The notes under the pieces: generated by a model
Told to the model about the DNA's origin: nothing
What the model saw: the letters and a program-made list of their open reading frames with translations, nothing else
Database searches by the model: none
Program-made: the position numbers and the translations under genes
Shown: positions 30,371-42,440 of the stretch, in pieces
Numbering within the stretch: position 1 is the first letter of the stretch
Layout of the letters: every line of letters begins with the position of its first letter
NCBI GenBank assembly: GCA_036245525.1
Contig: BTPG01000007.1
Coordinates: forward strand, 159,926,059-159,990,058
Length of the DNA: 64,000 nt
From: Semisulcospira habei
Lineage: Eukaryota; Mollusca; Gastropoda; Semisulcospiridae
Reading direction: 5' to 3'

Positions 30371-30897
30371 GCTGGCAGGAGTAGGTTGTGTCTGTTTCGA
30401 GCTCTGCTTTTGGTACTTGGACCGGTCGTGTTCGACCTTGACTGTTATTTCGTTGGAACTTGAAACTTTTGGAGATTGTGGCGTGACTGGGGTTATTAGT
30501 GCTCACGCCTGTGACGCTTCGTCGACCTGTGGGTGCTACGGGCCGACTGGTTTGTGCCATGGGGACTGTGACTTGCGCCATTTCCGGACGCTGCTTCGGC
30601 CCTGCGTTCCTACCCGGTCGTGCCTTGCGGTGTGCTGTTACGACCTGGTGTCGGTGGTTCCTCTTCACTGGTGATATGTGGGTTTGCTCCTTTTTCCGCT
30701 ATAGCCAGGTAATATCTCGGTGAATGCCCTCGACCGGCGCCCTTGGGTGGGAAGGAGCGCCGAGCGTCGGCACACGCTGTACACTCGTTTGATTCGACTG
30801 TATTCATTTATGTCCGATTCACCAGCGCGCGCGCTTTGAAATTGCATGACCTTAGAGGCCACGCTCGCTCATTCATCATTGTACCCTCTTGTTGCAG

Positions 30898-33400
30898 TCA
30901 CTAGGTTCGTATCTGCACGATGTGTGGCGATTTTCAGGGCCCCTCGGACGAGCATGCGGGGTGCCGTCCCTGGGCAGGATGCGAGTCGACCCACGCTTGT
31001 GATGTGTCCGCCACATGACTGGAAGAGAGATGGTTACAGCTGGGGGGGCCTTACCGCCGATTGCGTCCAACTCTATCAGAGATCGCCCGACAGAGACGCC
31101 CAAGAGTAACCAGGGGGGACCCAAGTCAGAAGCAGTGGCTTTGTTGTCCCACAGAGAGCGTACGACGCCTATCAGAGATCGCCGGGCACTGACGTCCAAG
31201 AGTAACAAGGTGGGACCCAAGTCAGAAGCAGTGGCTTTGTTGTCCCGCAGAGAGCGTACGACGCCTATCAGAGATCGCTGGGCACTGACGTCCGAGAGTA
31301 ACAAGGTGGGACCCAAGTCAGAAGCAGTGGCTTTGTTGTCCCACAGAGAGCGTACCACGCCTATTCAGATCACCGGGCAGAGACGCCTGACAGTAACAAG
31401 GTGGGACCCAAGTCAGAAGCAGTGGCTTTGCTGTCCCACAGAGAGCGTGCGACGCCTATCAGAGATCGCTGACAGAGGCGACCAAGAATAACAAGGTGGG
31501 ACCCAAGTCGGAAGCAGTGGCTTGGTTGCCACATCCCTTCTACGAAAGAAGATAAGTAGCGGCTGATTCTCTGTTTGTTTGTCTATTTTGACAAGGGGTA
31601 TTTACCCGAAATATTACTAAATTGTGTTGCTTTATCGTTCGTTGCTACTTAGTGGCTTTGTTGTCACTCAGAGAGCGTTCGGCGCCTATCAGAGGTCGCC
31701 TGACAGAGACGCCCAAGAGTAACAAGGTGGGACCCAAGTCAGAAGCAGTGACTTGTCCCACAGAGAGAGTATGACGTCTATCAGAGATCGCCGGACAGAG
31801 ACGCCCAAGAGTAATAAGGTGGGACCCAAGTCAGTGTCAGTGACTTTGTTGTCCCGGACCAGTGAAGCACAAGATACCTTTTTCTGGACTCTTGTCAGCA
31901 GGAGGGATAGCTGACAAACTCTACTTAAATGGCTAAAACCAATGATTCTTCCGCCGGCTCTGGACCCGTACTCTCACCGGACCCGGCCTCGAGAGTTGAC
32001 CGCTCCACTGTCCTTCCGCAGGCCAGAGTGGACAAGCAACAGATTGACAGAGCCGGCCAGAGTAACAAGGTGGGGCCCAAGTCAACGGCAGTGACCTAGG
32101 CGTCCCGGGCCAGTAGCTTGTAGTCGCTTTTCGCGGAGGGCTGGCGTCGGCTACCGAACCTACGATGCTTCCACTCCCGGGCCAGATGACAATTCATAGA
32201 CAGGACATGCAGAAGCTACTGCTCGGCTTTTCGGGCTCAGGACAGTGACTAGTGTCTATGTGAGAGCATGTTTTGCGTGGTAGCGAACACGATTGGGTAT
32301 GTGCGTTTGTCGTGGTACGACACATAGGGTCTTCCCGTTCCAGCTAGGCGTTTTTTAACCCTTTTGCCACAGGTGTTAAAAGGTTGCATTCCCAGCGGCG
32401 CAGCAGTTCGCCAGGCCGCTGGGGCGCAACACCTCTTATCCTTAAAAGGTTATAATCCTGGAACCTCTGAACCGATTACTTCAGTTTGAGAAATGGAGAT
32501 GAGAAAACAGAGGGGTATTCTGTCTCTCATATTTCAATTTAATTTAAATAACTTGATTATCCCTTTAAGGGCAATTACAATCAAATAGTACTCATGCAAT
32601 AAGCATTGATTATTTAATTTATTATTATGATTATGTTGGGCGCCCTCGCCCGGGCTATTCACGCGTTGGCGCCACCTCCAGTCGCGGGTTACACCGGCAC
32701 TTCTTGGCTTGTGGCGACCGCAAGGACTACAGGACCGCTGCACTTCACACGACAAGATCCCGGCTCGGTGATGTTGGGCCACGCCTCGCCCCGACCGTGC
32801 AGACGAGAGCCCGCTCTAGATGCAGTGCAGAGAGACGACCTCACGATGGGATTCTGGTCCCGGCAGTTGCTCACGATCTTTCAGTTCGCCTTATTCGGAA
32901 GCAGGTGCTCACTACACAGAGACCAGGGGTACAAGAGGAACAGGAGACGACGTCCCAGTTCCTTTGGCTCGCTTCGCAAGGGGAAGACAGGCGCTCCGAA
33001 TTATCTTCGTCACCGTTCGTGGGAGCGGCCCTCTGAGACTACGTTGTTCCTTCCAAGTGCTGGGTCCACCTTCGTTGGATCACCGCCGGCCGGTTCCCCG
33101 GACTTCGGAGCGGTTAGACATCCCTTCTCCTGCGTGCGGGACAGACGTTTTTTTCCGCTGGACTCCAGAGGACGTCGTTCGCCGTGGCTGGACGATGATA
33201 GCTTCTCCTCGTCGCTACGCTCGCAGTTCCGAGAGGTCTTGGATTCGCCGCCAACTGTGTGGAGATAGAGGAGAGTCTCCTCGGGCCTTGGACGAAGCAG
33301 GTCCCCTCATCGCGTCCAAGCATTTCAAATCCCTTCCTCATCTGTTCGGCTTCTGTCTCCGCTTCAGGGCGCCGGGGGAGGCGCTGGTGGCTTCAACTTT
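30898..33400 (+). pseudogene. ORF1 remnant of DIRS copy F
   Basis: The sequence after the conserved acceptor (30897) encodes a recognisable but degenerate Cys-rich module: CTMCGDFQGPSDEHAGC, then AGCESTHACDV, a stop, and LEERWLQLG. The Ser/Arg-rich part is replaced by the 96-bp tandem array at 31080-31540 and related copies to 32100. Near 33325 SKHFKSLPHLFGFCLRF corresponds to KRFKSLPQPPGFRDL of copy E. Frame is not maintained. 32100-32640 shows nothing recognisable apart from AT-rich sequence near 32530-32640. Confidence 0.65.
31080..32100. repeat. 96-bp tandem repeat inside ORF1 region of DIRS copy F
   Basis: GGGACCCAAGTC recurs at about 31116, 31212, 31308, 31403 and 31498 (95-96 bp apart), with further scattered units near 31730, 31825 and 32070. 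Because 96 is divisible by three, the first units keep one frame and would encode a 32-residue peptide repeat with KSEAVALLSHRERTTPIRDR. Later units have indels. A different tandem repeat (153 bp) occupies the same ORF1 region in copy I. Confidence 0.85.
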
Positions 33401-34949
33401 GTGATCATACTTCTCTTCCGCTGCCAATGGTTTGCTGCGGCTACAGACTTCGTTCGGATGACTCGAGAGTCCGTCCTACACGATTACTCGCGGCCGACCG
33501 AGTGGGAGAGTCGGCCACGCAGGGCACCGCGCAGTGGAGAACTTCCTTGGCCCCCCGGGCAGACCGACGAGGAGGCTTACAAGGACTGTGGCACAGCTGA
33601 TTCACGCTGCTTGCACCGCTGGTTGTAGCAGTCTTCCAGGAACACTGTGGCAGGACAGGCGCGAGGTCATCGCAGACCGTCAGACGGGATTGGCAGGGAC
33701 CACTCTTCCACGGAGGCGCAGTTCGTCTGCTGCACCGGATTGTGTGGCTTACATCCGAGAGACGGAGGCGACGTTTTGTGACGCCGACGGCACAGTCCCG
33801 TGAACGTCAGTGGCGGCATACTCCAGGCGGGCGATTGTTGACTAGCAAGTAGCAGCCCACCTTCATAGAGGTCAGCGCGGGTGGAGGACTGGTCCGACCG
33901 ACTTCACTGCGGGCGCCGTCTTCGGTCTACATCGGGGGTAACGCACACAGTTCAGATTAAGCTCTCGCTGAGACGAGTTTTCAGTTCGTCGCATCCTTCT
34001 CCCGGCGGGGTGCTACACTTCGCTTTGGTCTGGCCGTGGTCAGCGGTGACCGAGCACTTTGTCTTCTCCTAAGACGACAGCTTCGGGACCTAGCGGAAGC
34101 GTTCGCTTGCCTGGGTGGAGACGACTTGGAGTTCCGGCATGCTGCAGCGCCTGACCGGAGCGGATGGACTTGCCCTCGATAGCTCCTTCGTGAAGTTACC
34201 CATTCGGCGCTGTGGATCCTGCGGCCGGGGGCGCAAGTACCGGGAGTTAGACGTGGCAGCATGGCAGGAACTAGTTCCTGAGAGGCGGTTTGCGCTCGGT
34301 CCCGCGGCAGTATGGTCGACTCTTCTCGTACACTAGACGGTGGATATGGAGCACGATCTTCGTCCTTCGACTCGACACAAGTGCCTCGTCATCTTGGCAG
34401 ATGCTAGACAAAGACCTGAGAGCAGCAGTGCGTCTCCAAGACTTTGGGACAACTCGAGGTTCGAAGTCGTAACCAGTTGGCAAGCCAGGCGGTAGGCTGG
34501 GATCCTGCCCACTTCGCCGTCGACTAGAGTGCCTACGCTACGGGACAGGAGGTACTACGTGTTTCTTCGCGTGGATTCCGTCGAGGATGGAGTGCGTGGC
34601 CGTCCTGTTCGAGTGTGACTCCCAGTAGGACGGGAGCAGGGCAGAGTAGGAGCGACCCTCAGTACCTTCTTCAGTTCTCTTAGGACTGATGACATGCTAG
34701 GGGATCACTGTTCAACCTGACACCTCTTCTGCTTGGAGAAGGAGGGCGTATTGGGAGATGCTAGTGCGCTGGAGGCCTGCCGCGCGGGGAGGCGTCGCTG
34801 TGTCCAGATCTTCCAACTTCACTGCTCGCCTTCGAGATTGAATGCCGAGTTATATGCTTGGTTGTCCGACATTCCTTGTGTTGTAGGTTGTGGATGTAGG
34901 TGCGCATTCCTGGCTCGGGGCGCTTGCCTCTTCACCAGTCAGGGTCAGC

Positions 34950-36308
34950 TCGTCACCTCATGCCCCCCTCTGCAGCTCTCCACTACTCGCACGATGCTCT
35001 AGCAACCGGGACAGCCGCCATAACACCCGGGCCCTGGACTCCTCCAACACACCCGGAGATTGGGCAGCAAGCCCTCTACCACAGAGGCTTCCCTAGGGCG
35101 GCCATGGGTGCTACCGAGACAACCCGCAGACCCTCAACCAGACGAGTTGCGAGGGTAGACGACGAGCGCTGTGTGACGGGACTGACGACAGCCTTCTTTC
35201 CTTCTGGACTTGACGAAGCCCCAGCTGACGGAGTGCTTCCTCTGGTTTTTCATTGCCCAGGGACGGTCTCCGTTACCGTTCGGGACTATCTAACCATGAT
35301 CGCCGACTCCTACAGGCGATTTCGCTCATCAGACCCGGGTAGCTGCAAAACCTCGCCTTCGGAGGCTCTCTTCGCTCTGGAATGCCCAGCTCTGCTGCGC
35401 GTGGACCAAGATCTACCATGGGGGCTTACGTGGTCTCAACACCGTCCGTTGGAACCCTGCACATGACGCGCTTGACGGATGTAGCAAGGAAGAGAGCTTC
35501 AGGGCAGTCCTTGACTCAACCTCCAGGGTCAGTACTACGCACGCTGTCCACACACCCAGATTGCTTGCAGTGCCAGACGACCGGTTCATGCTACTGCTAC
35601 CTGAAACATCTTCCTGGACGAGACGCGGCCTCCCTGACGGCGACAGATGTTTCGCCCTGCGCGTGTATGGGCGCCACCCGGGAGAACAGACTTCAGAACC
35701 CGGTGAGAGCCTTACGTGTGTCCTAGCCACCTCTTCCAGGGTCAGTAAACGTACGCGCTGTTGTCACACACAGATTGCTGGCAGTTACGGACGGAAGGCG
35801 CCGTGCAACTGCTAACGGTACCAGCCTTCAGGGCCAAGTCGTGGTCGCTTGGCTGCCCTACAGTTGATGACTTTCCGCCCTTACGAGTGTCAGATTCCAC
35901 TCAGTCGACCAGACAATAGAAACCGGTGAGAGCCTTACGTGTGTACCTGCGCCGGACCAAGCTTGCGCAGAGGACGCACACACCTGTTTTCTCCCTCTGT
36001 CCACAGGTAGACATGACATCTCAGCCCAGACCTGCTCCTCCTGGTTCCGGGGAGTTATCCGCCCGGCCTTCCAGGACCTTGACCTGTTGATGCCACATGT
36101 TGAACATCGAGGCGCACGAGGTCAGAGCCATGGCCGCAAGTCCCGCTTCGACAGCACCTGTGCAGTCAAAGACATTGTGGCGGCTATGAGATGGCGAGCG
36201 GAGACCTCTTTCGCCCGCTTCTACCTGAGGGACCTCTCCACCCAGCGACAGAACCTATCGCTGGTGGGAGACATCGCAGCAGCACAACACTCCCTCCCGG
36301 CGCCCTAG
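34950..36308 (+). pseudogene. Recombinase remnant of DIRS copy F with internal duplication
   Basis: Starting with the segment that precedes the recombinase in other copies (CTCTGCAGCTCTCCACTACT near 34970), frames shift repeatedly. The stretch containing CCAGGGTCAGT and GAGAGCCTTACGTGTGT is present twice (about 35510-35725 and 35726-35945), a tandem duplication of about 215 bp. The first catalytic box lacks its Arg context. The last part, 36087-36308, retains a Tyr box (FARFYLRDLSTQRQNLSLV) and AAQHSLPAP. The 33400-34950 stretch is GC-rich and should hold RT/RNase H, but I could not recognise motifs. Confidence 0.7.
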
Positions 36309-36426
36309 GCGCCGCAGGTATCTTAGCTAAAATTATCGGGAGTTTGCTGCAGGAGGGCGAGTCTGTGGGCAATGTTGTTGGCAGTAGGGGCGCTATAGCG
36401 GCACCCACCTCCTCTTTGGGATTCTT

Positions 36427-36784
36427 CCTATGTGTAATACCATCGGTAATGTGTTTTGAGAAAACAAATGAATTTTTCAATTAAAATGAATTTTTTTGAA
36501 AAATACTTACCGATGGTATTACTTGAAGGTCCCTCCCCCCGGCCCCGCTTGCCGCAGTTCGCTAAGAACTAAACTGGGGTATGCTGGGTAATCTTGTACC
36601 GGATGTGAGTAAGGGGAGACTATTCGGGTTTGGCATGGTCTATGGCGCCCCACTCCTGCCAACACTCCCTTATACGGACACAACCAAAATTTGGCTAAAA
36701 TTAGGCTAGCTAAGAGCTATTTCCTATGTGTAATACCATCGGTAAGTATTTTTCAAAAAAATTAATTTTAATTGAAAAATTCAT
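36427..36784. repeat. Internal complementary region and right inverted terminal repeat of DIRS copy F
   Basis: The region 36427-36522 joins reverse complements of F's own left tip (CCTATGTGTAATACCATCGG) and right tip (ATGAATTTTTCAATTAAAAT). It matches F's tips rather than those of other copies, so F replicated as a unit. 36560-36740 is the right terminal repeat. Confidence 0.9.
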
Positions 36785-37402
36785 TTTTCAGCCTAACGGC
36801 TCTAAGTGCAGGTCTGCTCTGTTTTTTTTTATTAGTGGAGATGGGATTTTTAACTGGTCAAGCACACTCGTATCTGACTGGTCTTAAGCACAAGCCAGGC
36901 AGAGTGAAATCCATCTCCAAACCGTTTCCATCAAAATCACCATGTTCAGCTAAACACCTAAATATAAAAATTTTAGTTTTTGCAACCAATTCAACCAATC
37001 CGCACTCAAGTACTCACAAGGACTCTTATGATCAAGCTTTATCAGGACTGCATGAGACACAATACAAATAGTAGCCCTCTCTATTATATTACATGTTTTA
37101 TTTATTTATTTATTATTGATTCATTTATGTATTCACTTACATATTTATTTATTATTTATCCTTTTAATTATGGATGAAAGGAATTCCTTGATGCACATGA
37201 TCACTATAGTGGTATGGTAGTGGTCACCAAGGAGAGGAAATTTGTTTTCAATATGCATACATCTGTGCATGTTCATAATCTATCCTTTACTTAACATGCA
37301 TATTTATAGGTCCCAGGTATCCCCAACTTATTTTATTAATTTATTATTTTTTTTGTTTGTTTGTTTCTTTGTGATGTATGTTTGCACATACACATCAGCA
37401 TA

Positions 37403-37769
37403 AAATGATTGATTGTACATTGCTTAACGTCCCGACAGCAACAAGACTTTCTCAGGACGTGCCTGCACTGCTTGTGAAAAAAACCAAACTAAACAGAATA
37501 TTGAATGTATGTCACCAGCCGGTCTAATACACTAAATAAACCTAACTAGACCATTTAGCAACACACATCCAATATCAAGAGCTACAGGCAGTGCAGACAG
37601 TAGGAAGAGTTTAAAAAAGGAAAATACAGGTGAAATGTACCAAGGGTAGACAGAAACACATGCCCCAGAATAGAGGGGAAAACCCACCCTGTGGGGCTGA
37701 CCATGGTGACCCTGGGAACTAAAAAGTAGTTACCCCACCCAAGTCCCCCAGGGTAGACCCGGGTGGGGG
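37403..37769 (-). mobile_element. Short tailed retroelement (SINE or truncated LINE end), copy 1
   Basis: Flanked by ACATCAGCATA at 37392-37402 and 37770-37780 (11-bp target duplication). On the minus strand it begins near CCCACCCGGGTCTACCCTGG and ends with a TGTACAATCAATCA-type tail. No clear polymerase III boxes were identified, so a 5'-truncated LINE 3' end is equally possible. Confidence 0.85.
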
Positions 37770-38064
37770 ACATCAGCATACAAGATGAGAACATACATAT
37801 ACACATATATGATGTGAACATAACATGTACACATTTATGGTAGTAGGTGCATACCACCCGCTCCCCACCCCACATACAAAACCACAGAACACCCATTAAA
37901 GGACATGCACATCTGTGCATGTTCATAATATATCCTTTACTTGGTATTCATATGTCCTAGTTATTTAAATTTATTATTTATTTTTATTTGTTTGAAAAGT
38001 AGGTTTTGTACATATGCTGATGTTCACATACACATATATGGTAATACTGCCCACTCCCAACCCC

Positions 38065-38453
38065 CCCCCCCCCCCCCACCCGGGTCTGCCCTGGGGGACT
38101 TGGGTGGGGTTAGGTATTTTTTAGTTCCCAGGGTCACCCTGGTCAGCCCCACAGGGTGGGTTTTTCTCTCTATTCTGGGGCCTGCGTTTCTGTCTACCCT
38201 TTGTCCATTCACCTGTATTTGCCTTTTTAAAACTCTCCCTACTGTCTGCACTGCCTGTAGCTCTTGATATTGGATGTGTGTTGCTAAATGGTCTTAGCTT
38301 TATTTAGGCCCCATGTTGTAGGTTTATTTAACGTATTTGACCGGCTGGCGACATACATTCAATTTTCTGTTTAGTTTTTTTTTTTCACAAGCAGTGCAGG
38401 CACGTCCTGAGAAAGCCTTGTTGCTGTCGGGACGTTAAGCAATGTACAATCAA
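38065..38453 (+). mobile_element. Short tailed retroelement, copy 2
   Basis: Same element as 37403-37769 in the opposite orientation. Target duplication CCACTCCCAACCCC at 38051-38064 and 38454-38467 (14 bp). The body contains GGACGTTAAGCAATGTACAA before the tail. A long C-run precedes its start. It is inserted within the 300-bp tandem array. Confidence 0.85.
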
Positions 38454-39740
38454 CCACTCCCAACCCCACTCCACAACCAGAGAACACCCACCAAAAGACA
38501 CTTACATCTGTGCATGTTCATAATCTATCCTCTACTGAGCATTCATATGTCCCAGGTATCTTGACATACTTTATCTTTTTTATTTAACCGCCATGAGATG
38601 GCATTGGTCGCCTGCTCGACATTAAACCCAAATAACTATATATTTAAATTATTTATTTATTTATTTTGTTTGTTTGTAATGAAGGTTTTGTACATACACA
38701 TCAGCATGCAAGAAAATATACACATATATAGATGGTAATAGGTGCCATACTGCTTGCTCCCAACCCCTACCTAAATACACACATAAAACCGCAGAACACG
38801 TACCACAGGACATGCACATCTGTGTATGTTCATAATTTTTAATCTATCCTTTACCTAGCATGCATATGTCCCAGGTACCTTAGGCTTACTTTATCTTATT
38901 TATTTAAATTATTTATTTATTTATTTTGTTTGTTTGTAATGTAGGTTTTGTACATACACATCAGCATACAGCTCAAGAACATACACCATGGTGCCCCTGT
39001 ACATGTGGCCACCAGTACTATTCTGTCAGATCTGTCACACCCAGCCAATCATCTCTTCGAGCTTCTGCCCTCTGGCCAGCGGTTTCGTGCTTTTAAAGCC
39101 AGAACCTCTCGATTCAGATGCAATTTTTTTTCCAGAAGCTGTCCTCAATACATCACCATGCATGGAACAACGTGATTCCATGATTTGTGACATGTGACTG
39201 ATTTGTGTTTAATATTGTGTTTATCTATCTTTTAGTGCTGTATATAGGATGAGCGCCAACTAAGTGTATTACATGATGAATGCCCTACAATTGAGGATGT
39301 ATTTTACTGTCACCATGCCACACAAAAATCCTTGTAATGTTTTACTTGGTGAATAAATGTCATGTCTTATACACGTACATGGTAATAGGTGCAGTATCGC
39401 TCGCTCCCAACCCCAATCCAGTTACACACACAAAACCGCAGAACACCCACCAATGTACATCTGTGCATGATCATAATCTATACTTTACTTAGCATTCTTA
39501 TGTCCCAGGTATCTTTGACTTACTTTATCTTATTTATTTAACTGCCGTGAGATGGCCGTAGTCTCCCACGCGGCGTTAAACCCAAATAACTATTTATTTA
39601 AATTATTAATTTATGTTTGTTTGTAATGTAGGTTTTATACATACACATACACGGTAATAGGTGCCAAAACGCCCCACTTTCAACCCCACCCCACATACAA
39701 AACCACAGAACACCCACAAAAGACATGCACAATTGTATAC

Positions 39741-40640
39741 TGATGGGCATTAGTGGACTGTAAAACCTATATATAGAGACTTCAGGTTAAGAAAGTGGCT
39801 TGTATTGACTGCCTGTATTTTAGCTGCCCACCTACAAATTTCATGTGTACAGTTAACCACACTGCACATGCAGCCATCAGTTCTGTGAAAAGTACTGTTC
39901 AGCCTCATGCACAGGGCACCAAAACTTAGAGATAAGGCCACACCTGATAACAATAACAGTACTAATAATAATATGCATACTCAGCCCCAGTTCTGTAAAC
40001 AGCACCTTTGTAAACAGTACCAGTGGCCAAATGCACACATACATCATGGATGTTGCTACCACTGATCGCTTCAAACAATAGGCTGCCCAGTTCACATTTT
40101 GATACCGTGAACTAGCCTGCACATGCAGTCATCAGTTCTGTAAATAGTACTGGTGGCCACATGCACAGCGGCACCAAACTTAAAGGTGAGGCCAAAACTG
40201 CCACCTCAAACAAAACGCTACCTACACACACATATCAATGATACAGTCAACCTCCATGTGCGTTAGGCAGAACAGGCTTAAAGTATGGGACTGTAAATCT
40301 TACAGCGAAATGTCAAAACCAGTAAAAAGATAATGTAACAGCAACAAGTACATGTATTTTGTAAACTACTCAAAACATGAGAACTCATCTAGTCTAATGG
40401 TGTTATGAGTGGGTGATGGAAACACTGAAAGAAATAGTACATGTACATTATAAAGTATGTGCCTCCTCCCGCCCCCCCCCCCCTCCCCTCCCCATAACTA
40501 GCTGTTCATCATAAAACATATATATCTCATTCATTTGATCACTTGACTGATTTATTAAATCATCTCTGTGTCACCTTTCTCCGTTTTCTTTCTCGTTTTA
40601 ATCCCAATATATATGTCAGTGCTAATGTCAGCTGCTAAGA
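39741..40640. repeat. Intron stretch with a degenerate direct repeat
   Basis: About 90 bp at 39859-39948 (CTGCACATGCAGCCATCAGT ...) recur at about 40110-40198 with substitutions. Otherwise I see AT-rich intron with no gene, splice-bounded exon or transposon end. A C-rich run lies at about 40471-40493. Confidence 0.6.
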
Positions 40641-40653
40641 ATCCTTGCAGCGA

Positions 40654-41038
40654 CCCCCACCCGGGTCTGCCCTGGGGGACTTGGGTGGGGTTAGGTACTT
40701 TTTAGTTCCCAGGGTCACCCTGGTCAGCCCCACAGAATGGGTTTTCTTCTCTATTCTGGGGCATGTGTTTCTGTCTACCCTTGGTCCATTCACCTGTATT
40801 TGCCTTTTTAAAACTCTCCCTACTGTCTGCACTGCCTGTAGCTCTTGATATTGGATGTGTGTTGCTAAATGGTCTTAGCTTTATTTAGGGCCCATGTGTT
40901 AGGTTTATTTAACGTATTTGACCGGCTGGCGACATACATTCAATGTTCTGTTTAGTTTTTTTTCACAAGCAGTGCAGGCACATCCTGAGAAAGCCTTGTT
41001 GCTGTCTGGACGTTAAGCAATGTACAATCAATCAATCA
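40654..41038 (+). mobile_element. Short tailed retroelement, copy 3, cleanest
   Basis: Flanked by ATCCTTGCAGCGA at 40641-40653 and 41039-41051 (13 bp, perhaps 14 with the preceding A). It starts CCCCCACCCGGGTCTGCC and ends ACAATCAATCAATCA. About 385 bp and very similar to copy 2. Its 3' part resembles the 3' end of the I-group LINE in layout (CGTTAAGC/CGTTAAAC followed by a 4-bp repeat tail). Confidence 0.88.
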
Positions 41039-41051
41039 ATCCTTGCAGCGA

Positions 41052-42440
41052 ACTGCAAATGTCTATATGCAGACAAACTGCAAATAACACAGCAGCAAAA
41101 TAAGTTCCTCTTTTGTGCAGTAGGCTACTGCTAGCAAGATAGGGTTCAATTTTAAACAAAGCATTACATGAACTTCCAAACGTGATCATATTGTGCTATG
41201 TATTTTTTTCAGTGTGAAGTGTACTGTACCATCAGTGATCACTGAGACTGCATAATTGGCACTGGCAGTGATCGCACATCACAAGATAATAGCTTGTCAG
41301 TGCAACTGATTAAAATAAATGTTACTGCATAAAATAATTAATCAAGTTCCGAAACTTTGCTCAGCCATGACAGTTAAAACCAAGTGGTGTGGCACTCTTT
41401 TTCTTTTACAGAATGCAGCATGCTGCACTCCGGACATAGGTTTTGAAGATAGCGTTTGTGTTGTGGGTTGCATTTTGTTTTGATGCTGTGTTGTCGAAAT
41501 GAAATGGGCAAAACGATGGTAAAGTGAATGGAAATAAACATGACAAACCTTTATCAAAACGTAAAAATGCACACAGAAACTTTACACGTTTGCTTCTTTT
41601 TTTTTGGAAACAAACAAGCTTATGTAGAACAAATCAAAAAGAACCTGTCGGCACACCAAAATTTACGTCCGCGGAGGTTGTGGCATCACGTGATGTTTTG
41701 ATCACGTGATTTGGGATACCTTATTGTTGAGTAACGATATTTGAGTTCAAGGCAAGCTTTTTCGTAATTGTTTCTTCTCTTAATATATCTAAGTGTGAAA
41801 ATATTACTTTAAAAAAATTAAATCCGTTTAAGTGACATATAGTGAAAACTACCACTAAATACAGGAACAATGAGACCCGTGTAAACTACTGATCCCCTGT
41901 GAACATGGCTGCGACGGTCCTGGTTTCATCTGCAGCCATACTGGAAACAAAATGTGCTACAGAAAAATGTCTCCATCCTCCGGTGGTTTAAAACGAGTGC
42001 GCACTGCTTTTATTCATACTAGACTTCATTTTGATATACCCAAACCTTTGTTACTCTCTAGAAAATCCCTATCTCATAAACGGCTGATCGTCTATGAAGG
42101 GCAGCTGCTAGACTATTAGCCATGTGCTTGTGACCACCTTGTGACCAGTACTACTGGCTGCAGACACAAGGGGGTTAATATAGAGTGTCTGAATCAGTAG
42201 TGGACTGCTATTAAAACTGAAAAGGACATGCGGGGGGAAAAACTGTCCATTGGGAGCCTTTGCATATTACCTCACCTGATACTCTGGCAAGCAGTAGTTG
42301 CAGTTGCAGTTACAGTACCGGCAAGTAAACAAATGGTCGTCTGGCCGCAGTTGGCCCATGCACAGCGAACTTCATTTCGAATGTTTTGCATGTGTGGGTG
42401 TGTGTTAATGGCTTCACTGCCCGATAAACATGAATCCCGC
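41052..42440. other. Intron stretch without recognised features
   Basis: AT-rich sequence on both strands with only short chance frames. I see no exon with credible splice sites and domain content, no terminal repeats and no tandem array. Confidence 0.6.

Larger units (their letters stand above)
30168..36784 (+). mobile_element. DIRS-like retroelement copy F, intact ends but decayed coding region
   Basis: The left tip TTTGTTTTCTCAAAACACAT begins exactly where E ends, sharing a T. The right tip ends GAAAAATTCAT at 36784, followed by TTTTCAGC. The terminal repeats (about 30168-30370 and 36560-36740) are almost identical as reverse complements over about 190 bp. The interior has lost RT and RNase H recognisability, contains a 96-bp tandem array, and keeps scattered ORF1 and recombinase pieces. 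It is probably a non-autonomous derivative spread by enzymes of an intact relative. Confidence 0.85.
37240..39740. repeat. Degenerate tandem array, unit about 300 bp
   Basis: The block ACATCTGTGCATGTTCATAA or a close variant occurs near 37257, 37909, 38508, 38814 and 39455. Each time it is followed by TATGTCCCAGGTA-like, TTATTTATTT-rich, GTACATACACATCAGCAT-like and CTCCCAACCCC-like segments. Spacing is about 300 bp once inserted elements are removed. Two units (38581-38640, 39533-39590) carry the same LINE-tail fragment (GGCGTTAAACCCAAATAACT-like) at the same internal place, so the array expanded after that insertion. No coding potential seen. Confidence 0.75.

Noticed and set aside
37582..37926. 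Minus-strand frame of 114 codons
   Set aside because: It lies mostly in the short tailed retroelement copy. A nearly identical peptide appears in the other copies as element sequence.
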